64,000 nucleotides of DNA from Hydractinia symbiolongicarpus (lineage: Eukaryota > Cnidaria > Hydrozoa > Anthoathecata > Hydractiniidae), in the NCBI RefSeq assembly GCF_029227915.1, contig NC_079883.1, positions 18,664,001 through 18,728,000 of the forward strand, given 5' to 3'. Both the position numbers and the translations under genes were made by a program. The notes below the pieces were generated by a model. That model was given only the letters and a program-made list of their open reading frames with translations, ran no database searches and was not told the DNA's origin. Positions 51,379 to 62,720 of this stretch are shown in pieces; position 1 is the stretch's first letter, and every line of letters starts with the position of its first letter.

Positions 51379-54300
51379 CTAGGGGTTTGTATGTATACGA
51401 TCCTCATGTACAACTCTCTTATCATAAAACCCTGATAAACCCAGCTTATTTTGCTGATATGTGACCATCCCCTGGTTATATACGTGGAATCCCACATTTC
51501 TAGCGGTATCCAGCTCTCCGTTTAATCCTAGCATATACCTAGACCATGTTATCTCATCCTGTCTTTTCGACATTCCTTTGCACGAGAATTTCGTGCCGTA
51601 TTTACCTTCGACAAAATAGCACTTGGCTGTCAGCGCTATCATTCTCGAACCGATGAATTCTTCTTTGAAGAGACTTCCGGTTTGACTCGAATGCTTGTCG
51701 GTAACGAGCCAGTTTTTAAAATCCTCATCGTACTGCTTGATTATTTCGGGACGAACAACGTCACGTAGGTTATTTCCAGAGATTGCAAAATACGCGCTAT
51801 CCGTATCCATGTATATATACTCAAAATCTCGGCGATCTACGTACTTATCCAGAAAATTATAATAGAATTCAAGCATCCTCCATTTAGCTAATTGATACAC
51901 AAGGATTCCGCATTGATACGCTCTATTTATCGAAACGCCTTGTTTACTCCGTCTTATTTCGTACGCGTCTCCAATTTCTTCAAGATCCTCCAGGTATGGG
52001 CTCCTCATAGCGGCATCTACTACCTTTTCATCCTTTGTAAATGTGGTATTGTTATGTGTTGCCAGGTCTTCTATCATCTTCCCACAGAAGCTATTGCCTT
52101 TCAACTTCTTTATCTGCTTGGCGCCGCGCATCCGCGATTTCCTCAGGAAACCACGCAAATGGTTTACCCCTTGAGTACTTGAGTAGCTGGTAACAAGCCG
52201 TAATCTTTAACCCATGATTCAGATACCACTTAAGCAGGTCCGTACAAAGCAGGATCTTCTCAGCTTTCATCAATCCCAACAGCTTTTTAGTGCCCGGTAT
52301 ACGTTTTCGTCTGGTCTTGGTCAAATAATCGTGCATATGATGAGGGGTTTGATTGTCAGGTATTTCCTTGACTACAAATAACAGGGACATCTCACTGAAC
52401 TTGTCGTACAACTCAGTAGGGACTTCTATATCAACTTGGGCAAACTCGAAGAGATCTCCGTCTATAATGCTCTGCACCAGATTATCTAATTCTCCAGCAG
52501 GGTCAGCCATTTTATAAGCTTTTCTTTCCCACAAGGGAATTCCTGCAGCAGTAGAGCATGAGTAGAGCATGTTCGCATCATAGCCCAATATGGTCTTGCA
52601 CTTGTTTCGCTCAGTATAAATATGTGAGCGCATACCCGTCACATCACTCTCATGATATCGGCAGAATACGATCGCGGGGCCACCTACCATGCCAGTTTGC
52701 AGGAGCTCATATGCCTCGTTTTTTGTACAAGATGTACAATCTTTTTGAACCTGTTTACAATCCTCGCATCGGGCTTTGGTGCAACGAGCCTCACATTTAT
52801 GCTTACAGGGATCACCTGGGGCATAAAGCTGTATATCATGGTTCAACCGCAAGGATTTATTCAGTACATACCGCATCGAAACACCCGGGATGTTAACAGC
52901 ATCTTTTAGAATGTCAACCTCATCCTCGTAGTATATATTGCGGGTCTTGTCCACGGCCTCGATAAATGGTATTACGTCCGCCTATTGTATTCGGCTAACC
53001 AATCCAGCATTGTGACGCATTCTCTTTTAAAAAACTCATTTCTGAACGTCTGGTAATCTTCGGGTGAGAGGGTGTTTTTACCACTAAGTGTGCTATAAAA
53101 CGCCTCATGATCGACCGGGCCCACATGGTTCAACTTTTCGTAGCAGGACAACCACTCGTACGGAAACACTAATTTTTTGAGATCACAATCCAATGACTTG
53201 CACCATTTTTCATAACTCAAGCCTGGTGCGAGGAAATTCTTAATATCGATAAATTTGAACCTTGAGGTGGTTAGAAACATGTAATCATTATCCTTTTTCG
53301 CTACTTTGATATTATCATCATCCGTAATTCGTTCGACAAAATACCGCTTTATCATGTTGATATCGTACTTGCCACTGTTAAAGCCTATCACCGTCACTTG
53401 ATTTATCCATTCATGCCAAGCAATTTGAGTTTGTTCCGGGAGCATATCGAAATCATCTGGCTTGGGATATATCAGGTCGACTTCTTGGACAATCCTCATT
53501 TGTCTCCGCTCCAGTTGCTCAACGAATTTTTGCACAAGCACTTTTGGATCTTCATTCATGATGAAGGTAGGATGTTCTTGGAGGGAATCGTGAATTGCTA
53601 CGCTGACGGGGATATGCTCTGAAATATATGTCAAATCAGACGTTTGCTGCTGGTTCAATGGTGCCAGGAGAGCTTCGAAATCAAATGTTATATAATGGGG
53701 ATATGGTCGAAATTTTTTCTTGAATACCCTCTTAACTTTGGGCGGATTTTCATGCAGTGACAAGATTGTAGCCTAAATTCTTCTTTAAATTTGGTACGAT
53801 TGAAATTATTTTTATCTACGTTGGTTCGCTGTGGTTGACATGCGCATCCATGCCATTTACAGCCGTGGTATTCGTATACTGTCTTTGTATGAGGATCATA
53901 ACCGTCGATCTTGTATACAGCCTTACTACCATCGAGTATCACACGCTCTCCTCCATGTCCACAAAGCGCGTGGTGGATGTGTTTGCCTGTTTGCTCTGAC
54001 ATGGCCTCAATCCATTGGCATGCCGCGTAACTGAAACCCTTATCGGGATAGAATACCTTTTTAGAGCTACTCTGCATGCGCTCGATCTTTTCACCTTTGA
54101 AAATGTTCTTTGTCTTGATGCCTTTGCATTCATTATTCTTGTGTCGTGTGAGATTTTCGGATCTGATCTTTGTGTACAAACCTCGCATTCCCAATGCTGC
54201 GTCAATACATCCATCTTCTTGATATAGAAACAATGACCCTGCAGCATACCAATATTGATCGTGTCTAAGTCTTTTTTGTATTGATTTTGGCCATAGACGA

Positions 54301-55301
54301 GACGCCATGGGGCCTTGTCGTTGTTTGTTTTTGGTTCAAAGACTCTGATATTAATGTCAAATCTTTTAGCGATGCCCTCCAAATCCACGAGCCTCGTAGC
54401 ACGTACATCCTCCCTCTTTAGATTATGGTCCTCGTAGTACTCGCGGGCTAATTTGAGGGCCTCTTGCGTAATATGTTTTTCACGTTGCTTTCAATTCTCG
54501 CGGTAATGAACGGCCAAGCATCTCCAAAAGCATAGGCTGTCCGTTCTTTCGTCTGTCTTGTCAGAACTATAAATGTACCTCTTGATGCGCAACCAGCCTG
54601 GCAAAGGTCCACATCCAAGCAGGGGTTCCCTCGTAGAAATTATCTTGATCTGAACGTGCTTGAATATTATTTTACTTTCATATGCTCCTGGTGTCTCGAT
54701 AGTTCTATTTGGTGGCAAGTAGGCTTTCGTCCAAAATTCGGCTTCTTCCAGATCCAGGCTCTTCATCTCGCATTCATCCATAAAAGCCTTGATTTCAGCC
54801 ATGCTTGAGAGTGGTAATTTTGTAGTAATTGGCCACATCTCCACCACCTCGTTAAATTTCGCAGCTAAAGCTGTATACCACCTTCACACGCATGTCTACG
54901 TTTGGTGTGATTTTTTGCATAATGGTATCTGTCAATAGCTGGTTAAGGTTATTATTAAATCGCCATATTTTGATGCGGTTTCCGTCTTCTATCATTTACG
55001 CGTCATCGTTAAAAATATTATGGATATCCTCAATTACATCAGTATTGGTGGCATGCTTAGATTCTTTCCCGAACATGTGTTTGAGGTCCTCAATTCCTTG
55101 GTATTCATCTTTGATGGTGACCCGTTGAACCTCATCGTGGAGGGTTGGTGTTCCTGAAAATTTATCCCTGACCCTGTTATAATAGTAACTAACGGTATCC
55201 TTCACGCTCCTTAGTTGGTTAGCGAGAGCTTCGCGAGCTGCTGCTACTGGTGCCGACACGGTATTATATATTTTACTGATTGCATTTTTGAAAAAATTCA
55301 T
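51379..55301 (-). pseudogene. Polinton protein-primed DNA polymerase B, several frame breaks
   Basis: From ATG 55301: an N-terminal extension, then 'GCGPLPGWLRIKRYIY' and a region with 'YEYHGCKWHGC'. The exonuclease domain has 'ITFDFEAL' (Exo I) and 'GFNSGKYDINMI' (Exo II). Polymerase motif A is 'GYDANMLYS', motif B 'KLKGNSFCGK', motif C 'YMDTDSAY' near 51800, and 'FSCKGMSKR' follows. A Cys-rich insertion (52760-52815) carries many C-x2/3-C pairs. Frame changes lie near 54996, 54850, 54490, 54150, 53760, 52965 and 52130. Family role: protein-primed replication of the element. All catalytic blocks can be read, but no single frame spans them. Confidence 0.85.
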
Positions 55302-55369
55302 CCCTTTATTATAGGTACATTTTATTCCAACCAGAGAAATTTTTGATTTGGTCAAGGATTGAATAATTG

Positions 55370-55580
55370 GGGAATTTTCCTTACTCATATTCTGTATAAT
55401 ATGAGTATATGCTATTGCGCGTGCGTATTATCGGAATCGGTATTTCTCGGATTTTATTTTCGGATGACGTCGGGTTTACCGATTTTGGATGGAGGTGGTG
55501 GTGGAAGTGGTGGAAGCGGGGTTTTTGGGGGTAAAGGTGTATGAGGAAAGAAAAGTACCCATAATCACTCCCTACTACTA
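55370..55580 (-). repeat. Polinton right terminal inverted repeat
   Basis: Reverse complement of the left end, 206 of 211 positions identical. PolB starts just inside it. Confidence 0.95.
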
Positions 55581-55586
55581 GTTCAG
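55581..55586. repeat. Polinton target-site duplication, right copy (GTTCAG)
   Basis: Matches 41013-41018. Both copies lie in the helicase reading frame of the Helentron. Confidence 0.93.
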
Positions 55587-56513
55587 CAATCTTAAAATGC
55601 TTCCAGAAATGTGAAAGATTTAATAATGCATCTTTGTATTCTGCGTAAACTGGCCTTGCTTGAATTGGTGGAAGTTGGTAGAAATCGCCACATGCTATAA
55701 CAGATAGTCCTGCAAATGGAATGTCATCTGCGCATCCAAATATTTCGGTTAGCCGTTGATGAATATGTAAAAGTAGCTTGTTTGAAACCATTGAGATTTC
55801 ATCTATTAAATATCGCTTAGTTCTGAAATCTTGTTTCGCGCAGCATACATTTTTTTTTATCACTTAACTTAGAAATGTTTTTGGTGAAACTTCTATCCGC
55901 TGGTGTACCTAAGGCTGAATGTATTGTATTTCCCTCTATATTAATGACAGCAACACCAGTTGGTGCTAAAATGAGAATTTTATCCTTTTCTAAGTTTCCT
56001 GCACGATAGGAAAGTGCTTTATTTAGCATGTCAGAAATTGTTGTTATTAAATGGGACTTTCCACAACCTGCACTTCCTGTTAGAAAAATGTGAATTGGCT
56101 TAATTTTATGGTGTGCGTTACATGCTAAACCTTCTACGTAAGTTCTAACCCAATCATTTATCACTTCAAAAATTTGCCTTTGTGTTTTATTTAATGTTCG
56201 AATCTTTTCATGGAGTTCGTCTTCGGAAATTCCAGGCTCAGTAATAGATGAAAAAGTGTTTCCAAAAAGCTGGGATGTTTTCGGTTTCACTTCGAATTTC
56301 GTCAGTGTCATGGTTGTTTATACTACTAATCTCATCAGTAACATCGTCGTTTTCCTGTTCGGCGAAAGAATCAAGATTATTTACATTTGCGTAAAAATTT
56401 ATCATTGCTTCTTCAACAAGTTCACCAAATGTTTTGCATATTCTTTTATTTGTATTTATAATTTCTAATACACCGTTCCAATAATTTTTCTGTGTAAGTA
56501 CCCGAGTTTTCAT
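55587..56513 (-). pseudogene. Helentron PIF1-type helicase, N-terminal part
   Basis: Walker A 'GSAGCGKSHL', motif Ia 'ILAPTGVAVINI', then, after a frame change at an A run near 55855, Walker B 'YLIDEISMVSNKLL' and 'GDFYQLPP'. Frame changes also occur near 56460 and 56270. The coding sequence stops making sense at 55580, where the Polinton begins. Confidence 0.82.
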
Positions 56514-59500
56514 TTAACAATTCTGCTTCCTGGCGAAAAGGATAAAACATAAAGAACAAATGATGTGCATATCCTTCTGGATTTTTGTCTCGACTAGGTA
56601 CATGGTATCTTAGAACACATTTTTCTTTTCGCAAGTTCAACATTTCTTTTGATGACATCAGAGGTATAGTTTTTGGATAAGGAGATTCGAATTGAATCTC
56701 AGCTATTATTTCTTTAAGTACTTCTGGTTGACTGTCATTTTCATCTTCTGGTTTCGGTTTTATTTTCATAGAATAGCTTGACAAGAACTCAGCATAACAC
56801 ATTTGATCCAACATGGGGTATCTGCCTTTAAATTCTAAATTTGGTCTATCCATGTATCTATCCAACATGTTTCGTTTAAAAATATCCGTACTGTCTGGTG
56901 GTAAACTTAAAATTTCTTCTTCGTTACGACAAACCCTGTATCGTTTCTCAGGAATGTCACTATTTGCAAAAACTACAGCTGGAAATGTCTTTCGTAACCA
57001 TATTTCTGGCATTATGGTAGCTACTGCTTCTTGAACTGACATTTCGCGATGATTTCGATACGCATTTGCAATTGACTTCATCTGTTCAAATAATGAATCA
57101 CCAGTTTCTGGTGCCTGCGATGCAGCTTTTTTCATTGCCTCTGAAGATTCATTTTCAACTTTCGACAAATAAGCACACATGTAAGAAACTGCTTTATAAT
57201 AATCAAGAACAGGTTGAATGTCTATGTTAGCTTCCCATGCCTTCAAACCTTCAGTAAAATAATTATTGATAAAACAAGAATCTGGAAGTCTTCGGAAGTG
57301 AATTTGAAATCCAGTATCAGGTGAGATGCTTAGTGCGTTTTCATATTCTTTTTTTTGTTATGGCTAAACTTTGAAGGATTTGTTCAATTGTACCTGGTTG
57401 GTTATAATTCGGTTCATCTGAATGAAGAATATTGTTGAATCTTGGATTCAACTTTGAATCTCTGTAAGTTTTTACTTTTTCTAGTATAGCCTTTCTTTCT
57501 TTTAACCGTGTTTCTCTTTCTTTCTTTGAGATGTTATCAGGTAAAGGCTCAGCAACAACTGTACGGTCTGTAAAAAACTTGCCGAAAGAGTATCGACAAT
57601 TCTTATTTTTATATTTACGACAAGATTTAGAATAAGAATGTGTTTGATATGTCGAAACTAGTTTGTAGAGATCTGGGTTGCTGTCTTTATTAGGAAGCTG
57701 ACATTTAACTATGTTATCCAGAAAGGCAATATATTCTTTTTTGTTATCGCTGCGTAAAATTGGTGCATTGACAACCCATAATAAAGGGTGGATGTGTGGG
57801 CTACCTCTAACCTGAAATTCAACTCTAATCGCGTAGTAGTTTACTTTACCTAATGGCCCGTTGACAACTATGGTTTTAAAAAACGTCTCAACTCTGTATT
57901 GGAAATGTCTTACTAGAGGAACTGGATTACTGTTAAGAATCTCTGTTCTTTGATAATAATTTAGATTGTCGATTTCTTCTTCGGATATGTCATTACCTTT
58001 TAATTTAGTAATGAGTTTAACCAGTTCATTCCATCTTAAGTCTGCACAGGACAAAGTCATAAAAAATGTTGGAAGTCCTAGCTGTTTTACCATAGCCAAA
58101 ACTTCAAAGAGAAATCGTTTCCAATATGCAGGAGTTCCTTTCAACGTGTTCATAAACGTGAAAGCGTCGTCACTGCCTATAAACGATTTAACTCTTTCTT
58201 TAAAAAAAGACCATCTGCTTTAATTTTTTGCATAGCGATGTTTATGCGACTATTTAAATTAAGATGTTGAGTCACTGCATGAGCAAAGAATATATAGTCA
58301 GTATCAGAGGCAAACTTCTGTCTATAGTTCAGTAATCCTTGGTTGAAATACTTGGTCGGGGAAAGTGGTACTTGTCTTTTCGTGTGATATCCGAATTTAC
58401 CTGTTGGAAATAGATAGGGGTGGGAAAGTTCTTCACAATGCCCATCAGAAATTATTGGTATGGGAAATTTGTTCTCTCCTGGAGCAATAAAAATATTTCC
58501 ATCATCAATTTGGTCATGTGGAATAGTTGGAACAAAAGACGTTTCTCGGCAAGGCAAGCGATATTCGTTTAACGGGTTTTCATTCTCTTCTTCGCTATTG
58601 TCCAGGTAATCTTCAATCTTGGTTTTTACATCACCAATATTATTATTTGTTGTCGATTTTATTGCAAAATCAACGTTCATTTCATTTTCACTTTCCCCAG
58701 TTTCATGTTCAGATGTTAAATTAATCCAGGAAGGTGGTGTGTTTGTGAGATTAATTTCAATATTTGAATAAAGAGGGTTAACCAGTTTCAGATAACAAAG
58801 AACTTCCCGAATAACATCTGGCCTTACGGATTCTAAATAAACGTTAGATTTGAAATACAGTTTTTTCATTAACGCAACTTGCACTACATCATTATTATCC
58901 ATTCCTCTTGGTAAGACATTGCTTATTTCATCGGCTTTTATTGGAACATTACATATTGCACCTTTTATTTTAGGACACTGACCTTTAGGCATTATTGCAA
59001 TTCGTTTAAATAAAATTCTTTTAGATATAGTAATTTTTTCTAATCGTCGTAATGTGCTCATTGATTCTGGGAGATCAAACATTTGGAGATTATTAGATAC
59101 AGCCTGGGAAGGAATTTTTCCTTTTGTAAGTTTTGAATGGCATGTTGCACATATGTATTCTTTGCCGTCAAAACTTTGTACTCTGAAGCGAAAATGCTCT
59201 TCTGGAATGGCAGGATAATCGATGTGGCGAAAAAATTTAATTGACCGCTTATATAAAGAACGATTACATATGACACATATATAAAATGGCCCATTCCCAA
59301 TACATTTTTTAAATTGGTTTATTTTTTCATTAGAACCAGGCAGATTGTTAACACGCTTCCGTTTTGTTGCTTTACCTTCCCCTATATGGCGTTTCTTTCC
59401 AGTTTTTTGTGCCTGTTGGCCCTGCTCAGTTTCCCGATATTTACATACGGACTCCCTTTGCTTCACTTGGCCCTGTTCCGTTTTTTTGTATTTACTTTTC

Positions 59501-59823
59501 GAATCTCTTAGCTTGGATCGACCATTCACTGTATTTTGATATTTGCCTATCGACTCTTTTATCTTAGCGTGTCCCTTTTCTGTTTTCTGATATTTGCCTA
59601 TTGACTTTTTCACCTTAGCTTGCCCCTGTTCCGTTTTCCGATATTTGCTTATCGACTCGCTCAACTTAGCTTGGCCGTGTTCAGTTTTCTGATATTTGCC
59701 TATTGACTTTTTCACCTTAGCTTGCCCCTGTTCCGTTTTCCGATATTTGCTTATCGACTCGCTCAACTTAGCTTGGCCGTGTTCAGTTTTCTGATATTTG
59801 CCTATTGATTTTTTTTGTTTCAC
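56446..59823 (-). pseudogene. Helentron Rep region: 17-residue repeats, zinc-finger-like part, HUH endonuclease
   Basis: Residues 1-150 of the 59823 ORF are about eight 17-residue repeats of the type SIGKYQKTEHGQAKLSE (51-bp period, some in 102-bp pairs). A Cys-rich part (CVICNRSLY, CATCHSKL) and a Helitron-type N-terminal domain follow. After a frameshift at a T run near 58180, 'RGSPHIHPLLWV' gives the HUH metal-binding motif. After another at an A run near 57350, 'YMCAYLSKVE' supplies the paired catalytic tyrosines. Rep nicks and joins DNA in rolling-circle transposition (family knowledge). All recognisable catalytic residues are present; only the frame is lost. Confidence 0.8.
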
Positions 59824-60756
59824 TCGGCCTCTCTCGGATTGAGGTACTTCCTGTTTTGTTCTAGTTTTCTTTTTCTGCGTATGTTAAGCATAATGTTACC
59901 AGTTATCTGTTCAGTTGTGAGTATTTTGAAATATTGAGTTTCAAGACACATTGCTTCGCCAGGGGTTACGTATATTTCGCGAATGTAGTTTTCAACATGT
60001 TGCAATGAATCAAATTTTAAAACGACTGACGTACCCTGTTCTGTTATTTGTCCTAAACTAGTTCGGCTATGAGGATCAAATAAATAAATTTGTGGGTGGT
60101 CCCAAACTATAGCAAAACTAACGCCGCTAATAATGCCCAGCATTCCTTGCCCTTTATCGGATTCAGATGAATTATGAAAAGTGCGTAATGAAGTGCTATC
60201 GTCTGTAATAATATGAGAAACATTTTCTAAACTTTGTATTTGTATGACCTCATTTTCAAGAACCAAACTATTTGCGAGCTCACTTGCGCTTAAGTACTGG
60301 TTTGTGTATCCTAGGTTTGTGTACCACTTTGTTCCTTCGTAAAGGATATGATCAAGATCACCTGGATTCCAAAAAGAAAATTTTAATAGCCGACCAAACG
60401 ATCACAAACAGGGAATTACACATACATTGTGTACCAGTAAAAGGTCCAAGCCTAACATCCCCTTGATGAAAAGATCCCTGTACCGACTTTAGAATAGTGC
60501 AAGGCCCCGGATTAGTTTCAATATCACCAGAAAGTAAAAGTACCATACGGTGACAGCTTTTACATGCGGGGTTCATATTAGCGGTGGTAACGTGTGATCG
60601 AGAAAAAAAATCATAAAAGCTAGAGAAACCTCTGTCATTTTGTAATTTCACCAATAAATTCACTACTAAATACACCGATAAGTTCACTATCAAGTCCACC
60701 AATAATTTCACTATTAATTCACTATTAAGTTCACCGATAAGTAAATTCAAGTTCAA
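59820..60756 (-). pseudogene. Helentron N-terminal region: 2A-like motif and viral-type cysteine protease domain
   Basis: The likely start is the ATG at 60576; the longer ORF start at 60756 adds a segment made of short DNA repeats. A 2A-like motif ending GDIETNPGP lies at 60502-60528. The protease-like domain follows: 'QGSFHQGD', then 'GTQCMCNSL' (candidate catalytic Cys) and, after a frameshift in a T run near 60370, 'IYLFDPHSR' (candidate His). This arrangement resembles OTU/herpesvirus-tegument-like peptidases found in some eukaryotic transposons. A second frame break near 59850 separates it from the repeat region. 2A motifs cause ribosome skipping, so the leader and the enzyme may be made as separate chains; that is inference. 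Confidence 0.6.
60502..60528 (-). other. 2A-like ribosome-skipping motif (GDIETNPGP)
   Basis: It matches the D-x-E-x-NPGP consensus of 2A peptides, preceded by a Leu-rich segment (VLLLS) as in many 2A-like sequences of non-LTR retrotransposons. It lies about 25 codons after the ATG at 60576. Confidence 0.75.
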
Positions 60757-62299
60757 GGTTCAGTAAGTTCAATTAATTCTGAATATCTGAATGTTCTGAA
60801 TAACTAGCTTTTATACTCTGTCGAGTTTCTTCTCTTTTATACTCTGCCGCGTCACGGTTGTCGAACCTAAAAAAAGAAAAGAAATTCATTGTAATTTTTT
60901 GTTTCAAAAGCAAAAATTAACAAACTTATGTCTGTTAAGATACCAATACCTCACAAAATCAAGTTAAAAGTATGTGACGCTATATAATTTCACACATTCG
61001 TAGAAATGTGTGATTTGGTATGGGCTGCATTCTGTCATGGTGGTAACGAAAAGTTAAAAGGGGTGCGAATAGTATCAAAATTAAAGCCACCACAAATAGC
61101 GCGCTATATTGACCAAAAGTTTTTGTTTATGTATTGTTTTTTGCGTATAGTAGCGTTTTTTTGTTGTTGTTTTCTTATTATCATGTATCTTTATATACTA
61201 TACCCAAAATAATGAAACCAGTAGATATATATTCTATTCGAATTTCGAGATATCTTGCATCAAATGAGGGTGTTCATTGTCTTGAAATGATTGTTTTCAT
61301 TTACTGTATGTTGACAATGTTATAATGTTCAAAATTAACTCGAGTTGTGTGCTCTCAAGCCATATCTCAGTTATCAAAAAATAGTCACAACGATTCAATT
61401 TACCATCATCTCTTTCTCTAAGTTTATGCCTTAATATTTTATACCAAATTTTATCATTGTATATTTTATATTTGAAGGAATACATTTTAATTATTTATCA
61501 TCATAGTGTCGTGTGGGTGTCCAAACCGCTTCAGTTCTTGTTGTTTTTACATGAGACATTAGAAATTCGATTGACAATATTTTATGATAAAACTTGGACA
61601 TCCATGTGTACGTGTACAAATTAAAACAACATTTTACGACGTTTCGAATGTCATACACCCATTTTTAAGTAAAATAAAAATTATACAACAGGTCTATATA
61701 AACAAGAACGTTACCATAGATACAAGATATATAAACATAATCAATACAATATTTAAGTATAAAGTATGTGTACAATACAAATGTGTGATCAAACTGGACG
61801 GTTTTCTTGTTTTAATTGAAACATGCACTTAAAACAGCTCCTAAATAAATTATAACCTGAAAATCGTTTATAAAATATTAGCTTTTGAACCTGTTGTAAT
61901 CCACAAGTTTGCTAGATTAGGTGGTTGTATACACGTTTTTTTTCCTATTTTTGACCTGCTTCAATTTTACTAGCAAAATGCTTCTAGGCTGAAGCTTTCT
62001 TACTTTTTATTCTTCTCTTTTCTTTGTTTTAAAACACTATTTTTGTTGAAAAAAAACGACTGTTGTTTTTAGAAAAAATTTTTCAGGATGTAACTTCAGT
62101 AAAAAAATTGTGTTGTTTCTTGACCTGTAATTGAAAATACGCAGGGTTTTTTTTCAATATAAGAAATTTTTAAAATCTTAAAAATGTTAAGAAATGCCCA
62201 GCCTCAGTATAACAGGATTTAATTCCTGGAGATCTTCATATTTACATTTTTATACAGTTATTTAATCACATAATTTCAAAACAGCATATATCATGCTAT
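60757..62299. other. Intergenic, no gene seen
   Basis: Just upstream of the Helentron are short direct repeats of TTCACTATTAAG/TTCACCGATAAG type (about 60660-60745, overlapping the ORF start). Beyond is AT-rich sequence with short ORFs lacking coding signs. Confidence 0.4.
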
Positions 62300-62720
62300 A
62301 TCGTTTATGTGTGGAAAAATCCATGGGGTCACCCGTCCTTTAATATTACATTTCATTTCGCTTGTGGTTTTACACAAGTCCCTTTTAGTCGACAAACAGA
62401 CAAAATACGGATATAAAGACTAATCGTTTAACCCTGAAAAAATTCATGGGGTCGCCCGTCCTTTATATAACACATTTCATTTTGTGCGTGATTTTACACA
62501 AGATGCTTTTGGCAGACAAACAGACAAAATATGGCTATTATTAATATAGAGTATAGACTCCTATCCATACAAAAGGGTGTCCAGCGAACAGACAAAATAT
62601 GGCTATTATTAATTTATACTAATCGTTTACCAATGGAAAAATTCACAGGGTTGCCAATAATGTATCACATTACATTTCGTGTGGTTTTACACAAGATGCT
62701 TTTGACAGACAAACAGACAA
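62300..62720. repeat. Tandem left-end copies of the CCCGTGG-type element
   Basis: Three copies begin near 62305, 62425 and 62628 with GTGGAAAAATCCATGGGG-like sequence, then CCGTCCTTTA and, in each, AGACAAACAGACAAA. They match the left end of the element at 23662. This looks like tandem partial insertions or slippage. Confidence 0.6.

Larger units (their letters stand above)
41019..55580 (+). mobile_element. Polinton/Maverick, 14,562 bp, inside a Helentron helicase gene
   Basis: It has 211-bp inverted ends, a 6-bp target duplication, and the hallmark gene set: protein-primed PolB, retroviral-like integrase, FtsK/HerA-type ATPase and jelly-roll major capsid protein. About 17 genes are visible on both strands. 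No adenovirus-like protease was found, and the element is at the short end of the usual 15-20 kb. Several genes carry frameshifts or stops, so this copy is not expected to be autonomous. Confidence 0.95.
55581..60756 (-). mobile_element. Helentron, upstream part (protease, Rep, helicase N-terminal part)
   Basis: On the minus strand: 2A-like leader and cysteine protease domain, 17-residue repeats, a Helitron-type Rep with HUH and two-tyrosine motifs, then a PIF1-type helicase. The helicase is cut at 55581 by the Polinton and resumes at 41018. A Rep/helicase element that also carries an APE-type endonuclease is a Helentron (family knowledge). Frame breaks sit mostly in A/T homopolymers. Exact element ends were not found. 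Confidence 0.82.

Noticed and set aside
41019-55580. Integrated exogenous virus rather than a transposon
   Set aside because: Polinton-type inverted ends, 6-bp duplication, integrase and PolB fit a Polinton. Whether relatives form particles is a separate question, and this copy is broken.
61006-61212. 68-codon ORF right of the Helentron
   Set aside because: The N-terminal 40 residues look plausible but the rest is low-complexity hydrophobic sequence from a T-rich tract; no family recognised.
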